DNA of 64,000 nucleotides, from positions 29,890,797 to 29,954,796 of the forward strand of contig NW_022145597.1 of NCBI RefSeq assembly GCF_000002235.5. Reading direction: 5' to 3'. Source of the DNA: Strongylocentrotus purpuratus (Eukaryota; Echinodermata; Echinoidea; Camarodonta; Strongylocentrotidae). The first letter of the stretch is position 1. Each line of letters begins with the position of its first letter. The notes below the pieces were generated by a model that did no database searches, was not told where the DNA came from, and saw only the letters and a program-made list of their open reading frames with translations. Below, one piece after another: positions 1-10,752 of this stretch. Position numbers and translations under genes: made by a program.

Positions 1-1238
1 CTGTAGGGCTTTCACAAAGTTAGCGTGGATATGTCCTGAACAGACATTTTGCTGACCTGACAAAACAGATACAGATAAATTATTAAGTGGACCAGACCAT
101 TTGCAAATGAGAGGGGTGTATTTCACAAACATTACCCCAACATTTCAGGAATAAAAGTACAGGTTTTCACACCCGAAGTGATGTCCCGATGATAAGAAGT
201 AAGACCTTCAATGGACGTGTACATGTATCTAGGAGGCTGAGTACATCCAAAGAGAATGGAAAGAAGCACTAGAGCGCTGTTGACCAACAGCCCGCAATCC
301 TGGGGGTCCACGAGAACAACAGCCCGGAAGACCGACAATGTCAACTGTGTTGACCTTTAAACAAAATTCTGAGGGTTAACAACAAAACCAGAAGCACACA
401 AGATTGACAACGTCGATATATCTATAGTAACTGGCCTTCTAAAAACTTTCCTTAGCCTGTTCAAGAGACTTGAACCAAACATTTCAATCTTGTTCCACGC
501 TTCTGAAGTTCTCAACACTCTTCTGAGGGTAAATTAGGTCAACAGATCCTGACACCAACAATCTCACCATTGCTGGCTTCCTGAAATCAGAAAGTAGACA
601 CAATTTTCAGAATAGCATTGCACAAAAATTCCTGCCAATATTCTCAAAACACAAACACTTTTGTTACTGCAACTCCTTTCAAACAACAATATGCAGAATG
701 TATCTAATTGGAAGCAGATCAATCAAGACTCTATAATACAATGCAATGTATGCCATGTCTAACTGGAATACAAAACATGTCAAAATTATCAATCAATCAT
801 TAACATTTTCTTCAAAGCAAAGTTACGTGTGCACATGTACATGTACATGTGTATGTACAAAAGCAAGCAATTGGCAGTAGACTGCTGCAAAGTGCAAAGA
901 AATGGTTTCAACCTAAAAAGAATCTAGTATGAGTAACCCTCTCTTGCCTCTGACACAATCATCAACATAAAGATTGTCATCGATGACTCATTGATGTTAC
1001 ATATGTCGCAGCAAATCAAGTATTCATAATGCAATGGGAATGACCTTGATGAATCGCTCAGAAGAAATAGGGTTACAAGGATAAGGAATGGGAGAAAATG
1101 GATTGGAGAGTGGGTGAGTACTACAATGGAATATGTACTGTATCACAGAAAGAATAAAAGGCAAAGAGGAAGGAATAGAATAAAATACTCACAGATTATA
1201 AATATATATAAAACAAAAAACAAAGAAGAAAAAACATG

Positions 1239-1302
<64 letters not shown>

Positions 1303-1640
1303 GCTACACAAATAGGAGGCAAGTTATCACAAAATAACATGACAAGAGGGAGGGTGAGAAAAAGAAAGAGAGATGTTGCACAAACAGGCAAGGCAGAGTC
1401 CGCATGAAGACCTTTTACAAATAATAACACTTTACCTTTTTCTTAAACAGAAGAACTATAATACATTTACATGTACATTATAAATTTAGAATAGTTTAGT
1501 TTAGTACTTTCAGTCTTTTAATTGTTAAGAAATCTCAAGAGAGGGCAGCAACACTTCCCAATCAAAACAACACATTCACCTTGTGTACATGTACAGTACT
1601 TTCAAATTCTATTTACTATTGAAACAGACATCACAGAGCT
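1..1640. other. No gene recognised; AT-rich single-copy-looking DNA
   Basis: I see no coding exon, RNA gene or recognisable element here apart from the GA microsatellite listed separately. Around 836-860 there is a short run of alternating ACATGT palindromes, a word common in marine invertebrate genomes. Open frames are short and unremarkable. Confidence 0.6.
1245..1299. repeat. (AG)n microsatellite
   Basis: About 27 uninterrupted AG dinucleotides. It produces a serine/leucine-repeat open frame on the minus strand that is not a gene. Confidence 0.97.
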
Positions 1641-1654
1641 TGATACAAAAGCTC

Positions 1655-2060
1655 CTTCTCCCTCTTTTTCCTCTCTCCCTCTTTTTCCTCTCTCCTTCAT
1701 CCTCCTCCTCTTTTTTCTCCTTCTTCTACTTCCTATTCTTTTCTTTCTCTTCCTTCTTCTTTTGCCTACACATCCTTTTTCTTTTCCCTACTCCTCCACT
1801 TCTTCTTGTTTTTCTTCTTCTTTATCATCCTCCTCCTACTCCTCCTCCTCTTCCTCCTTCTCCTCCTCCTCCACTTCTTCTTCCTCCTTCTCCTTCTCCT
1901 TCTCCTTCTCCTTCAAATTTTCTCCTCCTCCGTCTTCTACCCCTTTTTGTTATTCTTCTGCTTCTTCTCCCTATTCTTCTTCTTTATTTTCTTCTCCCCT
2001 CCCCCCCCCCCCCTGCCCCATCCTCCTTCTCCTTCTACATGTACTCCTTCATCATCTTTG
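1655..2060. repeat. Homopyrimidine tract of TCC/TTC type
   Basis: About 400 bases almost wholly C and T on the plus strand, mixing TCC, TTC and CTT triplets, with a C run near 1997-2012. Strong strand asymmetry with mirror symmetry gives triplex (H-DNA) potential. Three overlapping Ser/Leu/Phe/Pro-rich open frames exist only because the tract lacks purines; none looks like a protein. Confidence 0.9.
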
Positions 2061-2397
2061 TTCTTTCTTCCTTCCCTTTTACAAGTAATATTTCATAATT
2101 ATTCTAAGGCCAACCCCCTATCATACATGTACCTGTATGTATTTCCGGCAGATCCCAGTGGAATTTTTTACTATGGCACCACCACACTTTTTAGTTAACT
2201 GGTTATAATTAGAAGGACAGTTATCCAGCCACACCCAGTAAAGGGGATGAAATAGCACATACTGTAAGCACCACAAAAAGTACGAAAATATTCTATTTAA
2301 GTGGCCGGTACTCAAGAAGAACCAACATCGCAAACTTTCAAGTCAAGAGACTTGAAAAGTCAGCATTTTTATAATGTTTCATCTTACTTACCAGTAG

Positions 2398-2804
2398 GGG
2401 CGCTAGTCCGAGAATAAGGATCGTCCGCATTATAATAAACGAGGATATCCTTGTAATATAAGTGGACCAAATTCGACCTACATGTAAAAGGTAAGGATCA
2501 TCCACATTTTTGCGGAAGTTTTTTTTTTCTTCGGCATTCTGCAGGTTTCGGGTTCCCGATCCACACGCTTGCAATAAAATACCATCAGTTCACCGTCTAC
2601 TTTTATAAAGTCTCTGTACAAAGTCAATATAAAACGCATCAAGAAAATCATTGTGGAATCTGTTTTCGCATCGCCGACGCACGGATCGGAAATCAGAATC
2701 GTCAGCAAAACTGCAAACAATCCTTATTTCTGCAGTCTGTCTGCGCTTACGAAGACGATCCTTGTCTTGTTTATGCGGACGATCCTTATTCTTGGACCAG
2801 CACC
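2398..2804. mobile_element. MITE-like element with about 45-bp terminal inverted repeats
   Basis: The left end (2398-2446) and right end (2754-2804) are inverted copies sharing the core GAATAAGGATCGTCCGCAT. The outer bases also pair (GGCGCTAGTCC versus GGTGCTGGTCC in the same orientation). There is no transposase frame inside. The core words GGATCGTCC and GCGGACGATCC recur at 3.6-3.76 kb and 32.7-32.8 kb. I could not settle a target duplication, so the superfamily is open. Confidence 0.6.
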
Positions 2805-2809
2805 CTTCC

Positions 2810-3596
2810 GGTTCGATACTAATTTAGCTCATTCATATTCATCATTGTCATCAGGAACACCTGGATACCTGGAATGTAAGCCAATCACCATCTCTCCACT
2901 AGTATCAGACTTTCACATTCTTGGTTAGATCTAACGTTAGATCTACTGGTAAATTCTTCACCAATTTCATTCCCAATCGTATTTTATTTTTAGGTTTTGT
3001 ATTGATTGATACATCACTCTATTTTCATGCAGAAGTGTGGTGGCATAGTTTGGGTACTTAAATAAGGCGATGTGAAATCATATTTCATATTTATTACATG
3101 TAGATCTACAAGCACTTACCCCAGAGCTACCAAGCTCAAGTCAAGACCAAAGGCAAAGCTCAAGCTCAGCCGCAGGCCACGTACCATTGCCAAGTCTTTA
3201 TTGTTTAATAATTGTTGCATCGTCGAACGCGTACGATCGCGCAATCCCGGTACAATAATTTCGCACTCGCAGGCCAGAGCAGTAAAGTACAGCAGTCCCT
3301 CGAATTCACAGAATCACAGATTTAAAAAACTTACCCAAAATTGATACATTGGAATCTAGGAGAGACATCGTTGCTCAAACAACGTTCCAACGTTGTCAGA
3401 AAGTTGACGATTCCAATTACAAAGCAGTCAATATTTTGTAAACATTACCACAACAGCAGCTGGCGATTGAATGAAAGTGCAATAACAAAATAATTTTCAT
3501 CGACAGCAACATCAATATGCACCCGTACCGTACCTCATTGCATTCCAAACAAACGATTTTTGATGATAACAACTAGCTACAAGTAGATCTCACGTT
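2810..3596. other. No gene recognised
   Basis: AT-rich sequence without a supportable exon or repeat. A 90-residue open frame at 3072-3344 on the plus strand is basic and low in information; I do not call it. Confidence 0.5.
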
Positions 3597-3765
3597 TTGA
3601 GGGCCGCCCGGTGTGACCGCACCGTTTGTCCTACCAGTTTCGTTTGTCCGTCGGACATAACATGCGGGTTTTCTGCTCGCATCGATCGTCCGTGACTCGC
3701 ACGGATCGTCCGAGGGACGATCCGTGCGGTTTGCTATCCGCACAGTCTGTCCTCATTTTGTTTTA
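3597..3765. repeat. Inverted-repeat-rich element end (GGATCGTCC family)
   Basis: Contains a perfect 13-bp inverted repeat GCACGGATCGTCC / GGACGATCCGTGC separated by GAG (about 3698-3726). The left edge reads CCGGTGTGACCGC (from about 3608), which is the exact reverse complement of the right edge of the related block at 32,799-32,811. This suggests the two are copies of one element family with that terminal word. Confidence 0.55.
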
Positions 3766-4105
3766 CGTGTAGACCTATATTTGATAAAAGGAAGCAACTC
3801 GGTAAATCATGTGGTAGACATTTTTTCTAGATATTACATAATAATAACTCTCTACAATTTTTTTTAAAGCAAATGGGCCAGTCCTTTTGAAAGTAGAAGT
3901 GAATATTTTATTTAAAACCTTTATTCTATGAATATCGGCCCCCACAACTGTTGTAATCGATTATACTTTTGTACGTGGCTTCGTTCTTCAACCGACTCAC
4001 TACTAGTATATACTCGTGATCCAGGGAAATAAAAGTGATTGAAAATGTGGTTGAAAGTGAGTGGGGGAGGCTAGAGTATTTAAGATAAGGTAGAGCGTAG
4101 CACAA
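3766..4105. other. No feature recognised
   Basis: AT-rich stretch with no exon, RNA gene or repeat that I can support. Confidence 0.5.
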
Positions 4106-4365
4106 ATTGGCGGATGCTCAGGGGGTAGGGGCATTTAATTACGGTCAGATGAGCATATTTTAATACTTTGTTCATGACACTAGCAGGTCAATAATTGGCG
4201 TATGGTCCAAGGGGCGGAGCCCCCGGAAGCGCAGGGGTTTTAGGCATTAAAATTACGGTCAGATGAGCATCCAGGGGCCAGCCTTAGGGCACAAGGTGGG
4301 ATCAAGAAGGCAGAGCCCCCGGAAGCTCAGGGGTATGGGCATTTAATTACGGTCACATGTGCATA
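4106..4365 (+). repeat. Dispersed repeat with GGCGGAGCCCCCGGAAGC core, about three partial copies
   Basis: Three imperfect copies of a block reading roughly GGGGCGGAGCCCCC, then CTCAGGGGTTTTAGGCATT, then TAATTACGGTCAGATGAGCAT. Further copies lie on the opposite strand at 8578-8705 and 34,388-34,556. The GGCGGAGCC core is self-complementary. No coding capacity; the family is not identified. Confidence 0.6.
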
Positions 4366-4662
4366 CTTTCTTTTCTATTTCTTTCTATTGAATTATCTTT
4401 AATATACTTTTTCAAAAGTGTGGGGGGGGGGGGCTTGAGCCCCCGAACCCGCCGTTCCACAGGACCTCACAAGTATTGTTTCCCTGATCCGTATAAAGGA
4501 CAAGGCCCTGGGGCAGCTAGCCATAATCCAATATTTGGGTCGTTTTTCGGTCAGAACTAGCCCTTACTATCATTCCAGGATTTTGTTTCAGAACCTGAGA
4601 CAAAGTTACCCAATCCCTTTAAGTTTCAAAAAGTAGACTTCATTGACCTGTACAAAGGCTTA

Positions 4663-5594
4663 GGGACCGGGGGGGGCTTGGGGGGGGGGGGGCTCAGATA
4701 TCATTGAGCCCCGCAAAATTTTTTTTTGCGGGGCTTATAGATATCATTAAGCCCCCCAATTTATCGATGGGGCTTAGATATCATTGAGTCCTTAGGGGCT
4801 AAGATACCATTGAGCCCCCAATATTTAAGCGGTGCTCAGATATCATTGAGCCGCCCCCGATACTTATTGCGGGGCTCGGATATCATTAACCCCCCCCCCC
4901 CCTCCTCCCCAATCATTATATTCTAGGCATGAAACTCATGTATACCTATAATCTACAGGCTTACCATTCAAATATAAACATTTTATAAATATTTATTTGG
5001 GGAGGAGGGGGGGGGGGCTCAGACATCGGATCTCGCATACCATTGACCCTGAGACCTTCACGCGGGCAGTCCTACTTCCGAATGTTCTAACTGTCTGCCC
5101 TAACCAAAAGAATCTTCTTATTAATGCATCACTGTCATTTTTATACAATATCCACTCTGCTCGTGCTAATGCAATCGCTAATACATTTTCTACTTGATTT
5201 GACAATCCTGCCTGCTATGACAAACTGCAGTACCCTGGTAGCTGCTGATCTCCGATAGAGCGGAGGAAGAAGAAGAAGAAGAAGGATCTCAGATAATTAT
5301 CATTGAAACCCCCAAATATTTTGGCGGGACTCTGATATCATTGAGCGCCCCCCCCCCCCATATTTTGGTGGGGCTCAGATATCTTTGAGCCCCCCCCCCT
5401 CCCATATGTTTGTGGGGCTCAGATATCACCCAATTGTTTTTTGTGGGGCTCGGATAACATCACGGAGCCCCCCGATATTTGTGTGGGGCTCGGATAACAT
5501 CACGGAGCCCCCCGATATTTTGTGAGAGGCTCGGATATCATTGAGCCCCCCCCCCCCCATATTTTGGCCGGGCTCGGTTATCATTATCATTATA
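4663..5594. repeat. Hairpin minisatellite, unit about 45-55 bp, GGGGCTCA...TGAGCCCC
   Basis: At least twelve diverged units. Each has arms GGGGCTCA and TGAGCCCC around a GATATCAT centre, and units are joined by AT-rich linkers such as CAATATTTTGG that are themselves partly self-complementary. G and C runs at the joints vary in length. The array is split at 4916-5283 by unrelated sequence including a LINE 3' end. The alternating palindromes would favour cruciform extrusion. Confidence 0.75.
5035..5283 (+). mobile_element. 5'-truncated LINE 3' end with (GAA)n tail
   Basis: A 249-bp insert ends in GAGCGGAGGAAGAAGAAG-type triplet tail, typical of non-LTR retrotransposon 3' ends. It is flanked by a candidate 7-bp target duplication GGATCTC at 5028-5034 and 5284-5290. 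Removing it restores continuity of the surrounding hairpin minisatellite. No complete reverse transcriptase frame remains, so the clade is not assigned. Confidence 0.55.
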
Positions 5595-5599
5595 GATTG

Positions 5600-5959
5600 G
5601 TGCACATCATTATGCTCGATCATCCTCTCCTATCTGTTTGTTTTCATTCCTCTTTTAGTCATCCTTTATTTGCTACCTATGATATTTGATAAATACCTAT
5701 AATGCAAAATAAACCCTGGAGGTTTAAAGTTGTAAAGTCCAGGGCAGTTCAACACACGCAATCTTGAAATAAGGATGTCTTCATCGAAGTATCTCTGTAG
5801 GTTTAGAACCACGCCCTGTGCCTACCCGCTCAGGCCACTCTACATTCAGGGGCGTCGCTAAAGGGGGGGGGGGGGTGTGGGGTTGAAGTCGGTTGGATCT
5901 TTGTTATGTCGGTCGGCCAGCAAGTTTTTCCCCTTCGAGCTGTGACTTTTTATCGGACA
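5600..5959. other. No gene recognised
   Basis: Includes a G run at about 5863-5873 and scattered AT-rich sequence; nothing supportable as a gene. Confidence 0.5.
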
Positions 5960-6300
5960 AAGAAACATTTTTGAAAATTCAGACAATGATTTAGAGTCGG
6001 TACAATGAATAGTCTTCTTTTTCAAATAATTTAATGAAACGTTGAAGCTCCCGCACTTCGCGCGAGAGGGGGAGAAACTGAATTCAGACAATTAGGGTTA
6101 AGAGTAGAGAACGGTACACAACAAATCGTCTTCTTTCTATAATAACTTAATGAAACGTCTAAGCTTCCGCGCTGCGCGTGGGATGGGGAAACTGAATTCA
6201 GACAAGGATTAAGAGTCGAGAACGGTACAACAAATCGTCTTCTTTTCATAATAATTTAATGAAACGTCTAAGTTACCGCGCTTCGCGCGGGAGGCCTTTC
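5960..6300. repeat. Tandem repeat, about three units of about 115 bp
   Basis: Units run from AATTCAGACAA through GAACGGTACAACAAATCGTC and TTTAATGAAACGTCTAAG to a hairpin of the form CGCGCTTCGCGCG. The middle and last units are closest to each other, the first more diverged. Open frames on the minus strand follow the repeat and are not convincing genes. Confidence 0.8.
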
Positions 6301-6324
6301 ACTCTTCCCCTCCCCCACGCGCGC

Positions 6325-6408
6325 TCTTTAAGTGATTCGCTTGCTCAATACCGCCCCTCCCTAAAATAAGATCCTAGCTACGCACCTGTGTTTAAATATA
6401 TAGCTATG
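6325..6408 (+). repeat. Dispersed repeat, inverted partner of 9416-9502
   Basis: Shares with the reverse complement of 9416-9502 the words AAGTGATTCGC, CACCGCCCC-like, AAAATAAGATCCTAGCTACG and TTTAAATATATAGCT. The pair could be two dispersed copies or the two ends of one decayed element about 3.2 kb long. Confidence 0.6.
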
Positions 6409-6663
6409 ATGCCAACTAAGTTGACGAAATAATTTGTATATTTATGTCGTCGACGAAAATGACCATTTGCGCATAATAATTTAGCCTTCGCATGATCATT
6501 TTTGCGCTTCTTGCTGCCAGCAAGATAGTTTCCTTCTGCATTTAATTTTGTTGCTGTTATGAGTTTATATTCATATTTTTGTTATCAAACAGGAATAAAT
6601 AAATGAATACATAAATACATTTGTACAATACGATTTGTACGATAGTTGTACAATGATGATAGA

Positions 6664-6755
6664 AGAACCAATGAAAATCGCAACTGATCTTCCCTAATTC
6701 TTTTCCCCCTTTTCTTTTCTTCCTCTTTGTTTTCTGTCCCTTTCTCTCCTCTTTC

Positions 6756-6803
<48 letters not shown>

Positions 6804-8088
6804 TGAGGGGGGGGGGGAGGGGTACACATCGGGAAAAATTGCAACTGATCTCCCCTACCTTTCTTCTTCCTCTTTTTTCCCCCTTTCCCTTCCCTTACTT
6901 CTCTCTCTCTCTCTCATTTAAGTTAAGTGAGGGAGGCAGGGGCCTTTTGCCCCTCCCCCGATCCACATGATGTTGGTGGGATTAATTGCAACTGATCTCT
7001 GCTTCTTTTTACCCTTTTCTTTACTTCTTCCTCTTTTGTGTTCCATTTTAGCTCTCCTCTTTCCCTTTCCCTTCTTTCTCTCTTTTTTTTTTTGGCGGGG
7101 AGGGGGGGGGGGGGTGGGGGGGGGGGGGGGGCAGAGGCAAGGGCCTTTCTCCGCGATCCACATCTTGTGTGCATGAAAATTGCAACTGATATCCCTTCTT
7201 TTCTTTTCTTCTTTTGGTTCTTTCCCTTTCCCTTCTTTGTCTCTTTTTTTTTTGGCGGGGAGGGGGGGGGGGGGGTGGTCGGGGGGGGGGGGGGGGGCAG
7301 AGGCAAGGGCCTTTCTCCGCGATCCACATCTTGCGTGCATGAAAATTGCAACAGATATCCCTTCTTTTCTTTTCTTCTTTTGGTTCTTTCCCTTTCCTTC
7401 ATTCTCTCCTGTTTTGCGGGGGGGGAGGCAACAGCATGGGCGGCAAGGCCCTTTCGACCCCCCCCCCCACCGATCTCCTTCTTTTCCCCTTTTTCCTTTC
7501 TTCTTCCTTTCTCCTTCTCTCTTCTTTCCCTTTCCCTTCTTTTCTCTCCTTCTCTCTCTCTTTCTCTCTCTTTTTGTTTGCTGAGGGGCCAGGGGAGGGT
7601 AGGCGAAGGCCTTTCGCCCCCGATCCACACCGCGTTGGTGGGAAAAAACACAATTGATCTCCCGTACCTTTCTTTTCTTTCCCTTTTCCTTCTTTTCCTT
7701 TCTCTCTCTTTTAAGTTTGCTGTAGAAGAGGGGAGGCAAGGGCCATTTGCCGCCCCCCCCCGATCCCCAACTTGTTCGCGGGAAAACTGCAACTGATATC
7801 CCTCTTTTTTCTTTCCTTCCTTTTATCTCCTCTTTTCCCTTTTTTCTTTACCTTCTCTTCCTTCTCTCTTTCTTTTTGCTGGGGGGGGGGGGGGCAACAG
7901 CTTGGGAGGCAAAGGCCTTTCGCCCCCCGATCACCTTCTTTTCCCCTTTTCTTTTCTTCTTCCTCTTCTTCCTTTCCCTTACTCTCCGCTTTACCTTCTC
8001 TCTCTCTCTCTCTTCATTTTTTGTTGGCGGTTGGGGGTCAAGGCCCTCTCGCCCCCCCCCCCACCCCCTGGATCCGCGCCGGGAAGAC
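6664..8088 (+). repeat. Pyrimidine/G-run composite minisatellite, about nine units of 130-300 bp
   Basis: Units begin with AAAATTGCAACTGATATCCC (for example 6673, 6834, 6983, 7174, 7341, 7781), continue with 40-70 bases of pure pyrimidine, then a TTTTTGGCGGGGAGGGG-type G run, then GGCAAGGGCCTTTCxCCGCGATCCAC. Homopyrimidine next to a long G run on the same strand gives both triplex and G-quadruplex potential. Long open frames on both strands (up to about 290 codons) are composition artefacts. The same family recurs at 31,190, 32,036 and 33,937. Confidence 0.8.
6759..6800. repeat. (CT)n microsatellite
   Basis: About 20 CT dinucleotides inside the first unit of the pyrimidine/G-run minisatellite. 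Confidence 0.95.
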
Positions 8089-8287
8089 CTGTAGTGTCAT
8101 CCCTAGCTAGCTGGCAAAGCTGAATATGGGTTATCCAGTCGTTTCATTCATTAAGTATAATTATACTTGTATTGAATATGTATACGTGTGGACTAGAGTA
8201 CGGACATTCTGTGCGGCAGGCGGACTATTGGTGCGAGACCTCTTCCGCACAGATTGTCCGTCAGACATTTGAGACGCGCACGGAAAG
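8089..8287 (+). repeat. Dispersed repeat shared with 32,471-32,699
   Basis: Begins CTGTAGTGTCATCCCTAGC and ends GCGCACGGAA. It matches 32,471-32,699 almost base for base, except for about 30 extra bases in the second copy. Both copies directly follow a pyrimidine/G-run block, so the two parts probably travel together as one element. Confidence 0.75.
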
Positions 8288-8577
8288 TATGATTTTTGTA
8301 TACATATCAAAGTAATATTTAGCACATTTAAGCTCAGTGTGTCTCGTGATTCAGCTTTGATGGCAGCCAATAATTTTTTTTTTAAATCATTCTATCTGGT
8401 TATCTTTAAAAATTAAAAATAAATTTCTCTGCGAATATCAAATCGACACTAAAGTTATGTTTTGTCGTTTTGGGGAAGTGATAAGATTCGAGTCTTCGAA
8501 TGCGTATTGTCATTCAATTCAATCAAATTCAACTAATTTTATTTCATAACTCGATCAAAACGGCATAACAAGACCCC
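8288..8577. other. No feature recognised
   Basis: AT-rich, no exon or repeat that I can support. Confidence 0.5.
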
Positions 8578-8705
8578 TGAACATCCGGTGGCTTTGCCCC
8601 CCCCCCCCCCCCTGGACCCCATCTAGGGCCCTAAGGCGGTCCACTGGATGCTAATCTGATGGAAATTTAATGCCCAAAACCCCTAAGCTTCTGGGGGCTC
8701 TTTCG
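8578..8705 (-). repeat. Dispersed GGGGCTC...CCCCTGGACC repeat
   Basis: Reverse-orientation copy of the family at 4106-4365, including a C run, CTGGACCCC and AACCCCTAAGCTTCTGGGGG. Confidence 0.6.
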
Positions 8706-8951
8706 TCCTCTTTGTGCATGGCTGATTGTCAACGAAACGTAGTTAAGTCTTTTGTCAAGTCTGCTCGTTGCTATGGCAGGCAACCAGTAAAAACCAATTC
8801 GTTTCATCAAATTATGGAAATTCAAGCATTAATTTAAACAAACAGAACTTTGTTATTCCTGATTGAGGTGTCGTATGAAAGGGCAGAAAATAAACTTTCT
8901 AGAAATGTGATTTTCTCTTTGAAATTCAGATAACGCTCGCCAAATGACTTT

Positions 8952-9120
8952 TTGGTACCCTCTCTTCAATTTGTTTTTAATCACTCGCGCGTAAAATATG
9001 CATCATATGAGTTACATCAAATGAAAGAAGAGGATCTATGCTTTACAAATATGTGTCATTTATTAATTATAATTGTGATTAATTCTCGGTTTCGTTTTTT
9101 CTGGGACGCACTGTATAGTA
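8952..9120 (+). mobile_element. Transposon end, GGGACGCACTG terminus (Tc1/mariner-like)
   Basis: Matches the reverse complement of 51,243-51,427 over most of its length and also 10,671-10,752 at its end. All three copies finish in CTGGGACGCACTG or close, followed by TA in two of the three. A CAGTGCGTCCC terminus next to TA suggests a Tc1/mariner-like element. No transposase frame is present. Confidence 0.55.
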
Positions 9121-9415
9121 GGCCTACTTGCGATATGGGCACAAGGTCATTTTCCTCGACAACATAAATATATTAAGATTTATTTCGTTAACTTAGTCAA
9201 CATCGTAGCTACACCCGTACAAATTAGTGCTCATCACCACCTCCCCCACCACCCCCCCCCCCGCCTTTTCGCCGGCTAATTCGCGGATAAACTTTTTCTC
9301 ACGAAAAAAAATAAAGTGCTCATTACACCCCTCGCAATGATTCACTCTCACCTCTGGCTCAAAAGTGGCAACCCTATAAGAACCCCTCCCCCCTCCTTAA
9401 AAGCTTGTATGGGCT

Positions 9416-9502
9416 TGAGCTATATATTTAAATGCAGGCACGTAGCTAGATTCTTATTTTGGGGGCGGTGGTGAGTAAGCGAAGCGTGCGAATCACTTAA
9501 AG
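9416..9502 (-). repeat. Dispersed repeat, inverted partner of 6325-6408
   Basis: See the partner entry. Its right edge touches the MITE that starts at about 9501. Confidence 0.6.
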
Positions 9503-9908
9503 ATAAAGACCAGTTATGGTCATGCGATTGCATTATGAAAGAGGCGTGGTGGAATCGATCAGAAAAGGTTGATCATCAAGCAAAATAGGCTAAGTATTGG
9601 TGTGTCCTCCAAGGTTCAGGAATCATCCAATGATAAGAAATATTGGCCCAGTCTTGGTAATGTTATAAGCACTGTACACAGAAAGATGTTAATGGGACTA
9701 CGCACACGTGCGCGACACGTGTGTTATATCTATCAGGTCCAAATAGATAAAAATAATTTACCAAATATATCAATTAGTAGGCGGTTTCTTGGCAAAATTT
9801 GTATGACCACGACGTATTAGTAAAAACATATTCTTTCACATGATTGGTAGTAAGAGCTTCCATTTCATTTTTCGAGAGGGGGGCGTTTCCAAAACTGGTC
9901 TATACCTT
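9501..9908. mobile_element. MITE with AGACCAGTT-type inverted ends and TTAA flanks
   Basis: Left end AGATAAAGACCAGTT and right end (reverse complement) AGGTATAGACCAGTT are inverted. TTAA stands at 9497-9500 and 9909-9912, which would fit a TTAA-targeting (piggyBac-like) element, but the termini lack the usual leading C residues. A second copy in opposite orientation lies at 50,509-50,884. Contains a short open frame of 83 residues with no recognisable domain. Confidence 0.6.
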
Positions 9909-9912
9909 TAAA

Positions 9913-10254
9913 GAGCCTCGTTTCCGGGGTGTCTGGAAGACCTGTGGTCATGCATGCTTACAGTATTTCTACATGACTGAGACCCCCGGGACATGAATAT
10001 GGAAATTTGGAGGAAGTAAATATCATCAACCTTTAAGCATTTCAGGTGGGGTAGCATGGTCACGATAACCAACTCGGGTACAAAATAGCGTACTGATTTC
10101 TTTTGCAGCAAAAGAATATTACTAGTCACACACTTGGATGTTGCCCACAAAATTATGTGGTAAGATTAGACTATTATATAGCATAACTAATATTCTATCA
10201 AAAACAAAACATTTTATTCTATACAGTATGCCAATATTTCTGGAGATTGATGTA
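9913..10254. other. No gene recognised
   Basis: An 80-residue minus-strand frame at 9908-10,150 is present but I recognise no motif in it and see no splice-site support. Confidence 0.45.
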
Positions 10255-10350
10255 ACGGTGTGTTTTACATGGTCGCTCCAGTCTTTTCAATGGTTTATAC
10301 ACCAATGAACTTTGTACATGTCTTTCTCGCTGTAGAAAAAAACATTTATT
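10255..10350 (-). mobile_element. Short LINE reverse-transcriptase fragment
   Basis: Homologous to 34,745-34,850, whose minus-strand translation contains KFLGEYINEKLDWNDHVKH. That resembles the FLGVxIDExLxWxxHI motif near the C-terminal part of non-LTR reverse transcriptases. This copy is more decayed. Confidence 0.5.
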
Positions 10351-10670
10351 TTATTATTTAGAGCAAGCTTATCATTAGATTTTCTACCTCTATACTATAT
10401 CAATAGAATCATATCTATCATTAATTCTATGATTTTTTTCCCGGGCTCCCCCTGGATCCGCCACTGGTCAAGGGCAGATTCCCAGTAAGCTAAGGGGTTT
10501 CAGGCATTTAATTATCAATTATTCATTGCATTTTGCCCCGACCCCCAACATAAAAGCATCCTCTATGTGCATGGGCATTCCATGAACCATAATGCAGAGC
10601 CCTACAGAGGAATTTTTTTCTGTTGGGGACCGGGGTGAAATGCAATAAATTATTGAAAAATTATTGCATT

Positions 10671-10752
10671 TTCTTTGTTTATAATTGTGATTAAGTTATG
10701 ATAAAACATTGATAATTCTCAGTTTCTTTTTTTATGGGACGCACTGCATATA
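10671..10752 (+). mobile_element. Transposon end, GGGACGCACTG terminus
   Basis: Matches the terminal about 75 bases of the elements at 9048-9120 and 51,243-51,320 (reverse). Only one end is present. Confidence 0.5.

Noticed and set aside
1522-2198. Three overlapping Ser/Leu/Phe/Pro-rich frames
   Set aside because: These are products of a homopyrimidine tract, where stops cannot occur on one strand.
6918-7796. Open frames of 250-290 codons rich in Lys/Arg/Glu or Phe/Ser/Pro
   Set aside because: They are overlapping frames on both strands of a pyrimidine/G-run minisatellite, with no domain or codon signal.
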